15,136 nucleotides of DNA. Origin: Nitrospina sp. (GTDB lineage Bacteria; Nitrospinota; Nitrospinia; Nitrospinales; Nitrospinaceae). Position 1 is the stretch's first letter. Every line of letters starts with the position of its first letter. The notes beneath the pieces were generated by a model that saw only the letters and a list, made by a program, of their open reading frames with translations, was not told the DNA's origin and did not search any database. Below, one piece after another: positions 7,605-14,460 of this stretch. The position numbers and the translations under genes are program-made. The DNA lies in contig SMVS01000135.1 of the NCBI GenBank assembly GCA_004357435.1, forward strand, positions 1 through 15,136, given 5' to 3'.

Positions 7605-7631
7605 CCAGATACCAGTCTAACAGGGGTCTGG
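7605..7631. promoter_or_regulatory. Imperfect dyad in the XRE upstream spacer
   Basis: CCAGATACC (7605-7613) and GGGGTCTGG (7623-7631) pair at 7 of 9 positions with a 9-nt spacer. On the minus strand the surrounding stretch also encodes a short open frame (SRPLLDWYLEKVSGTEFEVARMFGSL...) ending just before the XRE gene. That frame lacks a convincing start and may be a gene remnant. Confidence 0.25.
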
Positions 7632-7782
7632 AAACCAAAATCAAACTTATGGAGTAATTTTTTATTGTGAATATATTCGGTTACTTTAATTATTTTAAGG
7701 ATTGAAGTCAACCAAAAACACTGATTTTTAGGTTGAAACCGGGTTTTTGATAATTTCTAATTTTTTGTTTTACCTAATTTTT

Positions 7783-7801
7783 AGATTGGTATATTCAATC
7801 T
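7783..7801. promoter_or_regulatory. Perfect 6-bp inverted repeat over a -10-like box in the AT-rich spacer
   Basis: AGATTG (7783-7788) and CAATCT (7796-7801) are perfect inverted repeats flanking GTATATT, which includes a -10-like TATATT (7790-7795). A -35-like TTTTAC lies at 7768-7773 with 16-bp spacing. TACCTAATTTTT at 7771-7782 is repeated exactly at 7483-7494 next to the XRE start. The 7517-7981 spacer is otherwise AT-rich with no supported gene. Confidence 0.4.
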
Positions 7802-7981
7802 CCGAAATTAAGTATCGCTGAAACTGGTCCCAAGGTTGGAACGAAAAGTGGTGTTCTCAGAAATAACTGAAAAGGCCGTAAGCTCTATAAGTCAATTACA
7901 TTTACATTAATTAGGATTCCTTGAAGTGTAATTATTATCATTGATCTTTGATTTTTTAGAGTTTAAAGGAGTTTAAATTAT

Positions 7982-8167
7982 TTGGATATCGGAATAAAAT
8001 TAATTAAAAAATTTAACAAAACCATAATCCGAATTATTTTTGTAGAAATAATTTTGGTGAGAAACCTGAAAAATCCGAAATTACCTTTTTCAATTTGCTT
8101 GGCGAATTCCAAAAAAGGGGTTTGCGGGAGCTGTGAAAATAGATGTCTGGAGTGTCAGGCCACTTAA
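7982..8167 (+). CDS. Doubtful small protein with a four-cysteine tail
   Basis: A 61-residue frame starting TTG, with AAAGGAG about 10 nt upstream. The N-terminal half is basic and isoleucine-rich (MDIGIKLIKKFNKTIIRIIFVEIILV, a possible amphipathic or single membrane-associated helix). The C-terminus CGSCENRCLEC has the spacing CxxCxxxCxxC of a small metal-binding knuckle. It ends 16 nt before the convergent nagZ stop. The AT-rich composition makes chance open frames likely, and no family is recognised. Only the ribosome-site match and cysteine cluster argue for it. Confidence 0.25.
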   Translation: MDIGIKLIKKFNKTIIRIIFVEIILVRNLKNPKLPFSICLANSKKGVCGSCENRCLECQAT

Positions 8168-8183
8168 AAATACTTGAAAGGTT

Positions 8184-9275
8184 TTAGGCGATGGGGAGTT
8201 GGGAGCGCATTTCGTCGGCCAATTTTTGATGCGCGTCGCCCCAGGAGGAGAGGTTGGAATTTTTCTCAGGAGTGGGTTTGATGGTTTCTTTCAATTTCAT
8301 GATGCGCGTCACCGAGTGCTCAATGGACTGGTGGGGGATGGTTCCTTGTTCCACTTCTTTGGTCAACCGATTGTGCAGGCTCCGGATTTTTTCCTGGCTG
8401 TGGCAGATCAAGAATATATCCACCCCGGCGTTCACCCCGAGGGAGGGAATAGCCTCCACCGGCCAGTGTTTTTCCACCGCCTTCATTTCCAAATCGTCAG
8501 AAATGATTACTCCCTTGAACCCCAGCCGTTGGCGCAAAACTTTCTGCAAAATAATTTTGGAAAAGGTTGCCGGAAATTGCGGGTCCCACGCCGGATACAT
8601 GACATGGGCGGTCATCACGGCGGGCATGTGGATATTGTCACGGAAGGGCATCAGCTCAACCTTCTCCAGCATGTCAAGAGCCCGGTCGACGGTGGGCAGA
8701 TCCAAATGGGAATCGAGCCGAGTATCACCGTGGCCCGGAAAATGTTTACCAACCGCAAGCATGCCGGTTTCCTGAAACCCCCGAATGAAGGCGGCGCCCA
8801 GTCGGGAAACCCACTCTGGATGGGTGCTGAACGCCCGGTCCCCGATGATTGGGTTTTCGGGGTTGGTGTTCACATCCAGCACCGGCGCGTAGTCCATATT
8901 GATGCCGACCTCCAGCAGTTCGGTCGCTAGAGCCTGTCCAAATCGGAAGGCCAGTGATTCCGACCGGGCATGGCCTAAACAACTTGCGGGAGGGTAGTCG
9001 GTGAACGGCGCTGGCAAGCGGGCGACGCGGCCCCCTTCCTGGTCGACGGAAATAAACAGCGGCAATCCGGTAGATGAGGAGAGCGCCGTTTTCTGGAGGT
9101 CCGCGATCAGGCGGCGCAATTGTTCAGGGTTCTCATAATTGCGGCCGAACAAGATCAATCCGCCGATATGGTGATTGCGGATCAGGTCCTCCGTTTCCGG
9201 AGTCAGGCGAGTGCCTTCAAACCCCGCGATCAGCATTTGTCCGGTTTGTTCGCGAATGGCAAGTTTGGATTTCAA
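8184..9275 (-). CDS. nagZ: Beta-N-acetylhexosaminidase NagZ (GH3)
   Basis: A 363-aa single-domain GH3 enzyme that removes N-acetylglucosamine from anhydromuropeptides in cytosolic peptidoglycan recycling. Motifs visible are DQEGGRV (78-84), KHFPGHGDTRLDSH (177-190) with the Asp-x-His acid/base pair D188/H190 on the flexible loop, and ISDDLEM with the predicted nucleophile Asp260. GINMDYAPVLDV (114-125) is also typical. Length fits bacterial NagZ, with a slightly long C-terminus. The start is TTG: it is the first start after an in-frame TAG, with AGAGGT about 7-8 nt upstream, while the next ATG (Met14) would cut into the first helix. Its upstream region is one of the dispersed repeat elements, so its promoter lies in or beyond that repeat. 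No AmpG or AmpD neighbours are seen. Confidence 0.93.
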   Translation of the reverse strand: MKSKLAIREQTGQMLIAGFEGTRLTPETEDLIRNHHIGGLILFGRNYENPEQLRRLIADLQKTALSSSTGLPLFISVDQEGGRVARLPAPFTDYPPASCLGHARSESLAFRFGQALATELLEVGINMDYAPVLDVNTNPENPIIGDRAFSTHPEWVSRLGAAFIRGFQETGMLAVGKHFPGHGDTRLDSHLDLPTVDRALDMLEKVELMPFRDNIHMPAVMTAHVMYPAWDPQFPATFSKIILQKVLRQRLGFKGVIISDDLEMKAVEKHWPVEAIPSLGVNAGVDIFLICHSQEKIRSLHNRLTKEVEQGTIPHQSIEHSVTRIMKLKETIKPTPEKNSNLSSWGDAHQKLADEMRSQLPIA

Positions 9276-9282
9276 ATTCTAA

Positions 9283-9420
9283 CCTCTTGGCCCCCTTGCA
9301 GGGGAGGCAAATGGCTACCCGCTTGCGTCATGCCTCACCCATGTTGAGCGTCAGTGGAGCACGACCTGTTGGAGTCCAGCGGAACGCTGGTTGGGCGCAA
9401 GTTGGGGTTAGAGCCCTTTT
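9283..9420. repeat. Hairpin repeat element (dispersed family, copy C)
   Basis: Immediately upstream of nagZ, CCCC-CTTGCA-GGGG-type pairing (9283-9307) is followed by the right-arm core GGGGAGGCAAATGGCT (9301-9316). Further on come a hairpin CCAGC-GGAAC-GCTGG (9376-9390) and GGGCGCAAG with a degraded left arm ending near TTTTCCTCC (about 9393-9424), which aligns with copy D. Confidence 0.75.
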
Positions 9421-9446
9421 CCTCCAAGCGTAGTTTGGGGTATGAT
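9417..9446 (+). promoter_or_regulatory. Weak promoter candidate for the 84-aa gene
   Basis: A -10-like TATGAT (9441-9446) lies within GGTATGATATAACC about 70 nt upstream of the small gene, with a poor -35 (TTTTCC, 9417-9422) 18 bp away at the end of the repeat. Confidence 0.3.
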
Positions 9447-9517
9447 ATAACCATTAAAACAATTCCACATCAACTGACCCGTTTTATGGAAACGTGTTTG
9501 TTTAAGGAGATCAGAAA

Positions 9518-9772
9518 ATGGATGATCGTGATATAGAAATCCGCTACCGAAGACTCTTCGGTAATTTGCGGACCCGGAAAAAGTTTACCATCAAGTCAAT
9601 CGAGGGACCTACAATCACCATTGAGCAGGACGAGGAAATTTGTGGTCAAAAGGAGCCTCGCCTGTTCGTGCTCAACAGCGTGAAAGAGCTGGATAAATTC
9701 ATCACCGAAGAAAACCAGATGGAACGCGACATCGAAAGCCAGCTTTCCGGAAATAAAATGCCCTACCGATAA
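9518..9772 (+). CDS. Small conserved-looking protein of unknown function (84 aa)
   Basis: The function is not recognised. The gene is supported by a strong ribosome site (AAGGAGAT, 9504-9511) six nt before ATG 9518 and by a coherent small-protein composition. The N-terminus is basic (MDDRDIEIRYRRLFGNLRTRKKFTIKSIEG). A strand-rich middle follows (PTITIEQDEEICGQKEPRLFVLNSVKELDKFI), then an acidic/polar helical tail. A single Cys is present. There is no membrane segment or signal peptide, so it is probably cytosolic. It stands alone between two repeat elements: the hairpin of copy D begins six nt after its stop. It diverges from nagZ and converges on the ketosynthase gene. Confidence 0.7.
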   Translation: MDDRDIEIRYRRLFGNLRTRKKFTIKSIEGPTITIEQDEEICGQKEPRLFVLNSVKELDKFITEENQMERDIESQLSGNKMPYR

Positions 9773-9777
9773 CTGAA

Positions 9778-9867
9778 CCCCCTAGCGGGGGAGGCAGATG
9801 ACTGGCCTCTGTTTCATGGTTTTGGGCGCAAGCCAAGTTTGATCCATTTGCTCCGGCGCTTCGCCGG
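9778..9867. repeat. Hairpin repeat element (dispersed family, copy D) filling a convergent spacer
   Basis: The whole 95-bp gap between the 84-aa gene and the ketosynthase gene is repeat. It has the hairpin CCCCC-TAGC-GGGGG (9778-9791), a right-arm core GGGGGAGGCAGATGACTG (9787-9804), a linker with GGGCGCAAG, the left arm AAGTTTGATCCATTTGCTCC (9835-9854), and the perfect hairpin CCGGCG-CTT-CGCCGG (9853-9867). The last hairpin touches the ketosynthase stop codon, so the element could serve as a two-way transcript end, although no T-tract is present. Confidence 0.85.
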
Positions 9868-11121
9868 TTAATTGAAATTTTTCAGGACCAGGGCCGAGTT
9901 TTTGGACCCGAACGAAATGCAGTTGCTGATAGCTATTCGTGTTGCCTGTTGCCGCGATTCGTTGGCGATGTAATCCATATCGCAATCCGGATCGGGTTTT
10001 TCCAAATTGATGGTGGGCGTTAAAACTCCCCGGTCCAGGGACAGGGCGGAGACCGCTACCCCGAGAGCCCCCGACGCGCCTTGCGGGTGCCCCACCATGG
10101 ACTTGGTGGAGCTGACGGGAATTTTCATGGCGTGCCCGTTCATCGCCTGTTTGACTGCAAACGTTTCAATCTTGTCGTTGATGATGGTGGAGGTGCCGTG
10201 GAAGTTGATGTAGCCCACCTCCTCTTCGTTGACCCTGGCATCCTTCATGGCTATTTGCAGGGCGCGGGTCGATTGTTTGCCATCGGGCATGATGGCCACC
10301 CGGTGGTAAGCGTCGCAGGTGGAACCGTAACCGATCACCTCGGCATAAATCCGGGCGTTTCTTTTTTTAGCGTGTTCCAACTCCTCCATGACAAACATCC
10401 AACTGCCTTCCGCCAGCACAAAACCCTCGCGGTCGCTGTTGAATGGACGCGACCCCCGCATTGGATCCTCATTGAAGTGCACCGGGTTGGCTTTCATTCT
10501 TTGGAACCCTGTCATCATTGCCGGGGTCACGCAAGCCTCCGCTCCGCCGGTCAGCAAGCAATCTTCCTGACCGAACCGAATGATATTGAAGGCATACCCC
10601 ATGGCATCGGTCGAACTGGTGCATCCGTTGGAAATCACATGACTGCGGCCATGCAAACCGAATATCATCGACACTTCGCTGGACAGCATGCCCACCAGGG
10701 AGTTGGTGATGGCGTAGGGGCTGACTTTGTGTTTCTCGCCAGAGTAAAAATGGCCGAACTGTTTTTCCGAAAAATCAAAACCGGAACCGCCGGAACCGAC
10801 TAGAATGCCCAGGTTCTCTAATTCTTCGTCGCGCAAATCGCCCGCGTCCCAACCCGCGTCCTGCAACGCTTCGCTCGAAGCCTGGACACAAAGCAAAACC
10901 GCCCGCGGCAGTTTTTTCAAATCCGCTTTCGAATACCATTGTGAAGAATCGAGATCATGGACTTCACCGGCAATCTGACAGCTCAAGTCTGATGGATCAA
11001 AACTGCGAATGCGATCGATTCCGCTGATCCCCTCGCAGGTATTTTTCCAAAACGTTTCTCTTCCTATCCCATTAGGACTGACGGCTCCCAAGCCGGTCAG
11101 AACAACACGCCGTGGCATCAT
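9868..11121 (-). CDS. Beta-ketoacyl-ACP synthase, FabF fold with type II PKS KS-alpha-like motifs
   Basis: A 417-aa condensing enzyme that extends ACP-bound acyl chains by decarboxylative Claisen condensation. The Cys-His-His triad is intact: C167 in SNGCTSSTDAMGYA, H308 in NFHGTST, H345 in STKSMVGHPQGASGALG, at FabF-like spacing. The active-site context (GCTSSTDAMGYA rather than FabF's ACTSG/ACATG forms), NDKIET after the first His, and the C-terminal DPDCDMDY resemble KS-alpha of aromatic polyketide systems. It is therefore probably a secondary-lipid or polyketide ketosynthase rather than the housekeeping FabF. No ACP, chain-length factor, ketoreductase or acyltransferase lies in the window. 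Two adjacent ATGs (11121, 11118) offer starts; the nearest good GAGG is too far away. Family assignment is firm; pathway is inferred. Confidence 0.9.
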   Translation of the reverse strand: MMPRRVVLTGLGAVSPNGIGRETFWKNTCEGISGIDRIRSFDPSDLSCQIAGEVHDLDSSQWYSKADLKKLPRAVLLCVQASSEALQDAGWDAGDLRDEELENLGILVGSGGSGFDFSEKQFGHFYSGEKHKVSPYAITNSLVGMLSSEVSMIFGLHGRSHVISNGCTSSTDAMGYAFNIIRFGQEDCLLTGGAEACVTPAMMTGFQRMKANPVHFNEDPMRGSRPFNSDREGFVLAEGSWMFVMEELEHAKKRNARIYAEVIGYGSTCDAYHRVAIMPDGKQSTRALQIAMKDARVNEEEVGYINFHGTSTIINDKIETFAVKQAMNGHAMKIPVSSTKSMVGHPQGASGALGVAVSALSLDRGVLTPTINLEKPDPDCDMDYIANESRQQATRIAISNCISFGSKNSALVLKNFN

Positions 11122-11144
11122 TCCAATAAATATCTCAACCTCTT

Positions 11145-11173
11145 AATTTAATAATCAACTGATTTTATCACAA
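11145..11173 (-). promoter_or_regulatory. Promoter candidate for the ketosynthase gene
   Basis: On the minus strand TTGTGA (complement of 11168-11173) is followed after 17 bp by TAAATT (complement of 11145-11150), about 24 nt upstream of the first start codon. Spacing is ideal and the boxes are fair matches to sigma-70 sites. Confidence 0.35.
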
Positions 11174-11200
11174 TGAAGCAAAGGGTTGGAGGGATTTTGC

Positions 11201-11251
11201 AACCACAGATGAACACGGATGAACACAGAGATTCTTCATTTCACTCAGAAT
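11201..11251. repeat. Short widespread-type repeat remnants in the ketosynthase upstream spacer
   Basis: AACCACAGATGAACACGGAT (11201-11220) is built on a 10-bp tandem repeat of GATGAACAC(A/G). It runs straight into ATTCT...CAGAAT (11231-11251), an inverted pair around TCATTTCACT. Both phrases resemble intergenic scraps seen in many unrelated bacterial genomes (recollection, unchecked). They differ from the hairpin family that follows. Confidence 0.5.
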
Positions 11252-11274
11252 GACCCGGTTCACCAACTACCAGT

Positions 11275-11500
11275 TATGCCCCATAATTATTGAGCGCGGA
11301 ATAGAGTTTGACCTTTCTGCCTCCAGCCGCAGGCTGGCCCTCTGGCAGGGAGGGCAAATGGCTGTGTACTTTTAAGCGTGCACAATAATTGTTGCGTGCA
11401 TTGCAAGGATTGCCCGGTTGCCGCCAGCCGTAGGCTGGCTATTAGCCCCGGGCCTTGCCCGGCCCGGTTGCCGCCAGCGGCCCGCTGGGGGGTTACCTGT
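11275..11500. repeat. Hairpin repeat element (dispersed family, copy E), the richest in hairpins
   Basis: The left arm ends GTTTGACCTTTCTGCCTCC (11306-11324) and the right arm is AGGGCAAATGGCTG (11351-11364). The flanks match copy B (GCCCCATAATTATTGA before; TTTTAAGCGTGCACAATAAT after). Internal perfect hairpins are CCAGCC-GCA-GGCTGG (11323-11337), CCAGCC-GTA-GGCTGG (11424-11438), CCGGGC-CTT-GCCCGG (11448-11462) and CCAGCGG-C-CCGCTGG (11474-11488). It occupies much of the 527-bp spacer between the divergent ketosynthase and 482-aa genes; 11500-11648 holds nothing else recognised. Confidence 0.85.
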
Positions 11501-11648
11501 TTTAAAATTATGTGTTAGTATTTGCACGTTATTGGGCCGCCTGTTTGAATTCACGGCGGACCCTTTTTGACGCTCCACGGATTCGAGGAATGTCCGTTCC
11601 CCGAGTCAATAGTCAATCCCTGGTTCTTTCCTTTTCTCAGGCAATCCC

Positions 11649-13097
11649 ATGACTCAAAGGCTCACTCTGGAAGCACTCGCGGACAATTTGATTCGCGAAT
11701 CTCGCGTTCCTTTCAATGTGGATGACTTTTTGACCCGTATTCAGGCGCGCTGGCGCAGGAAGATCGCGCCGACCACCCTCAACCAATTGAAGCAACGGTT
11801 GTGGGATCATGATAATTTAATTGGCATCCATGGTCAGAAATTTTTGCCCTGCCAGGCGGTGTTGGACCGTATCGGGCAAATGCCGTTGGCGGCGCACCCC
11901 GGAAAATATGAATTGGATCGCAAGATTTGGATTCCCGGCCATCAACTGGTGCCGTTCGTTCCCTGGGACTGTCCGGAGGAGGACTTGGTTTTTCTAGATC
12001 CACAGGGCCTGGAGATTCCAAAAGTCAAAAAGACATTTTTTATAGAAGAAGTGCTCCCTTATTACCAGTACTCCGACGAGCGCTATTTCCCGGATCAGAT
12101 CAAAGTCAATCAATGGGCTCCGGGGAAAAGTCAGGTCCGCTTGACGGTCTGGGATATCAGCGCGCTGATGTCACGGTGTGGCCTCAAATTCGGCGACGGG
12201 TTCAAGGTTCATTTGGTCGATTATACGGAGGGCGTGTTTCGGTTAGCGCATTACACCGCCTCCGAGTGCCGCCAGGACCGGCTCCGGGCGAGGGCTTTGT
12301 ATGTGGAATTGGAACAGGTTTTGTCGGGTTTGATGAGCGATCGAAATTTTGCAACTATTGGATTGGAAAAACAATTGTTGCAGGCTTTCTTTTCCTTCAA
12401 AACCGATTTCGGAAATTTGCCGCCTTTTGCTCTGCCCCAATTTGTAGAAGAAGTTCAAAAACTGGCGGTGGTGCGGAGCGAAAACGCGGGAATTCATTTT
12501 GGCTGGTCGGTAGACTCCGAACATTATTCAACAGTTTGGGAATCCGCTCCGAAAACCCCGCAAGGCCGAACCGGCTCCCTCAACGAAATATTTGAGGACA
12601 TGGGCCTGGCCATCACGGAAAATGAATTCAAGGCCATGATGTATGCCGTCATGAACAGTGATGACTTCGATATTGAAATGGTTTTTGCTCTCTTATTCGG
12701 TGCCAAGGAGGACCGGTTCTACGATAAAAAACAACACAGAGCTTTTTACCGTTACTTGCGGAAACTATTGACGCTGATCTGTGAAGAATTGAAGGGACCG
12801 GAATCGCGACTGGTATCGCAACTGAGAAACCAGACGGTGAGCCTCAAACTGCGGTTGGTGGAAATCCTGCGGTATCTGGAGGGTCAGGAGGTTCATCTGG
12901 AGGATCTGCCCATCGATATGCTGGATCAGCTGGCTGATTTGGACGGCTTCTGCGTGGACACCCTGTCACTCCTATCGGACCATCCCAACCCGCCGGATAT
13001 TAAAACCCTGCGCGATTTGCGGCTGGGCCTGCAAATGGTTGGGCCGCCCTTGGAACAACTGGAGGAAGACGTTTATGACCGTTTGGGATTTTACTGA
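11649..13097 (+). CDS. Uncharacterised 482-aa protein with N-terminal winged-helix-like segment
   Basis: The function is not recognised. Residues ~1-75 (ALADNLIRESRVPFNVDDFLTRIQARW..., then TTLNQLKQRLWDHDNLIGIHGQKFLP) have the helix-helix-strand pattern of a winged helix. Residues ~85-210 are strand-rich with many aromatics (KIWIPGHQLVPFVPWD, VRLTVWDISALMSRC, FKVHLVDYTEGVFRLAHY). Residues ~220-482 look mainly helical and acidic (GLMSDRNFATIGLEKQLLQAFFSFKTDFG, EDMGLAITENEFKAMMYAVMNSDDFDIEMVFALLF, LEEDVYDRLGFY). There is no signal peptide, membrane helix or obvious catalytic motif, so a cytosolic protein with possible nucleic-acid contact is a cautious reading. ATG 11649 has only a weak CAGG eight nt upstream. 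Its stop overlaps the 3' end of miaB by 7 nt on the opposite strand. Confidence 0.85.
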   Translation: MTQRLTLEALADNLIRESRVPFNVDDFLTRIQARWRRKIAPTTLNQLKQRLWDHDNLIGIHGQKFLPCQAVLDRIGQMPLAAHPGKYELDRKIWIPGHQLVPFVPWDCPEEDLVFLDPQGLEIPKVKKTFFIEEVLPYYQYSDERYFPDQIKVNQWAPGKSQVRLTVWDISALMSRCGLKFGDGFKVHLVDYTEGVFRLAHYTASECRQDRLRARALYVELEQVLSGLMSDRNFATIGLEKQLLQAFFSFKTDFGNLPPFALPQFVEEVQKLAVVRSENAGIHFGWSVDSEHYSTVWESAPKTPQGRTGSLNEIFEDMGLAITENEFKAMMYAVMNSDDFDIEMVFALLFGAKEDRFYDKKQHRAFYRYLRKLLTLICEELKGPESRLVSQLRNQTVSLKLRLVEILRYLEGQEVHLEDLPIDMLDQLADLDGFCVDTLSLLSDHPNPPDIKTLRDLRLGLQMVGPPLEQLEEDVYDRLGFY

Positions 13098-14422
13098 GCG
13101 ATGGCGTGGCCTTTGAGCGCGTGTCCCAACACCTCATCCACCTGAACCGGTACTATTTGCCCCGGTTTTAGGCTCTCCTCTTCACCACTGAAAAGCACCA
13201 TCCAGTATTCCGGATTCCGGCCTTTGAAGCGAGCGCCCTGCCGGGCCGACCGGCCTTCAACCAGCACCTCCACTGTTTTCCCCATAAAACGTTGACCGTT
13301 CTGCCGCGACAGGCGATGTTGCAGATCAATGGTGGCCTGCAGGCGGTCGCTTTTTTCGGCGTCCGGCACGTTGTCCTCGAATTCGAGCGCCGGGGTGTTG
13401 GGGCGTGGGCTGTAGGCAAATATATAACTGTTGCTGTAGCCGATGCGTTCCATGAGGTTCAAAGTATCTTCAAACTCACTGCGGGTTTCTCCGGGAAATC
13501 CGACAATGATGTCCGTCGATAGCGCCACCCCGGGCACTGTCGATTTAAGTTCTTCGATCAAATCCACATAATATTCCACCGTATGGTGACGCCGCATCAT
13601 CTCCAAAATACGATTGTTCCCGGATTGCACCGGCAAGTGCAGGTGATTCATCAGCGGACCCAGGTCACGGAACGCCCGGATGAGGTCGCGGGTGAAATCC
13701 ATGGGGTGGCTGGTGGTGAAACGCAGACGCTCGACACCGGGCAGGTCCGCGACCCCGTATAGCAAATCATGGAAAGCCAGCGGATTTTTTAACCCGTGTT
13801 TGCCATAGGCGTTGACATTTTGCCCCAGCAAGATGATCTCTTTAGCCCCTGCCGCCACCAACTGACGTACTTCCTGATAAATTTCCTCCGGTTCGCGTGA
13901 TTTTTCGCGCCCCCGGGTGAAGGGCACGACGCAGAAACTGCAAAGCTTGTCACACCCTTTAATAATGTTGACAAACGCGCTAGGCCCTTGATTTTTAATA
14001 GATTGCAATTCTGGAATGGAGTATTGCTTGTGTTGGTCAAACTTCGTCCACACCACTGGGGTTTTCTGGGCGAGTACCTGGTCCAGGGCTAAGCCAATAT
14101 CCTCGATAACATCGGGGCCGATGATCATATCCAGGTCCGGAATGCGGCGGAGCAGTCGGTCCTGCTCCTGCTGGGCCAGGCAACCAGCGAGTCCCAGAAT
14201 AAGGTCGGGATTGGCTTCTTTCAGCGGTCTGAAACTGCCAAACAATGAAAAAACCTTATGCTCGGCCTTTTCCCGGATGGAGCAGGTATTGACCAGAATA
14301 AGATCGGCGTCTTCCGCGACCTGGGTGCGGGCGTAACCGGAGTGGAAAAGCAACAACTCCATGCGGTCGCTGTCGGCCACATTCATCTGGCATCCAAAGG
14401 TTTCCATATAAACTTGTTTCAT
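13091..14422 (-). CDS. miaB: tRNA-2-methylthio-N6-dimethylallyladenosine(37) synthase MiaB
   Basis: A 443-aa radical-SAM methylthiotransferase that adds the 2-methylthio group to i6A37 of tRNAs reading U-starting codons. The N-terminal UPF0004 domain has the three cluster-binding cysteines C11 (ETFGCQMN), C47 (LVNTCSIREKA) and C81 (LAGCLAQQ). The radical-SAM CxxxCxxC is C157-C161-C164 (GCDKLCSFC). HLPVQSGNNRIL and DIIVGFPGET are typical of the family, and a C-terminal TRAM domain follows (KTVEVLVEGRS...GRNPEYWMVLF). The INQ/CSIREKAEHKVF style favours MiaB over MtaB or RimO. ATG 14422 is chosen over GTG 14485 because it places C11 correctly and has GAGGT just upstream. Its last codons overlap the convergent 482-aa gene. 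Confidence 0.95.
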   Translation of the reverse strand: MKQVYMETFGCQMNVADSDRMELLLFHSGYARTQVAEDADLILVNTCSIREKAEHKVFSLFGSFRPLKEANPDLILGLAGCLAQQEQDRLLRRIPDLDMIIGPDVIEDIGLALDQVLAQKTPVVWTKFDQHKQYSIPELQSIKNQGPSAFVNIIKGCDKLCSFCVVPFTRGREKSREPEEIYQEVRQLVAAGAKEIILLGQNVNAYGKHGLKNPLAFHDLLYGVADLPGVERLRFTTSHPMDFTRDLIRAFRDLGPLMNHLHLPVQSGNNRILEMMRRHHTVEYYVDLIEELKSTVPGVALSTDIIVGFPGETRSEFEDTLNLMERIGYSNSYIFAYSPRPNTPALEFEDNVPDAEKSDRLQATIDLQHRLSRQNGQRFMGKTVEVLVEGRSARQGARFKGRNPEYWMVLFSGEEESLKPGQIVPVQVDEVLGHALKGHAIAQ

Positions 14423-14460
14423 AGGACCTCGATTGTAGCGAAGTTTCCACACTCTGCCAA

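Noticed and set aside
8199..8930. 243-aa open frame on the + strand
   Set aside because: It lies entirely antisense to nagZ, whose catalytic motifs are intact; the translation is low-complexity and has no family features.
9354..9536. 60-aa open frame before the small unknown gene
   Set aside because: It lies mostly in the repeat element and lacks a ribosome site; the 84-aa frame with AAGGAGAT is the better gene.
10081..10803. 240-aa open frame on the + strand
   Set aside because: It is antisense to the ketosynthase gene, is His/Gly-rich as shadow frames often are, and has no ribosome site.
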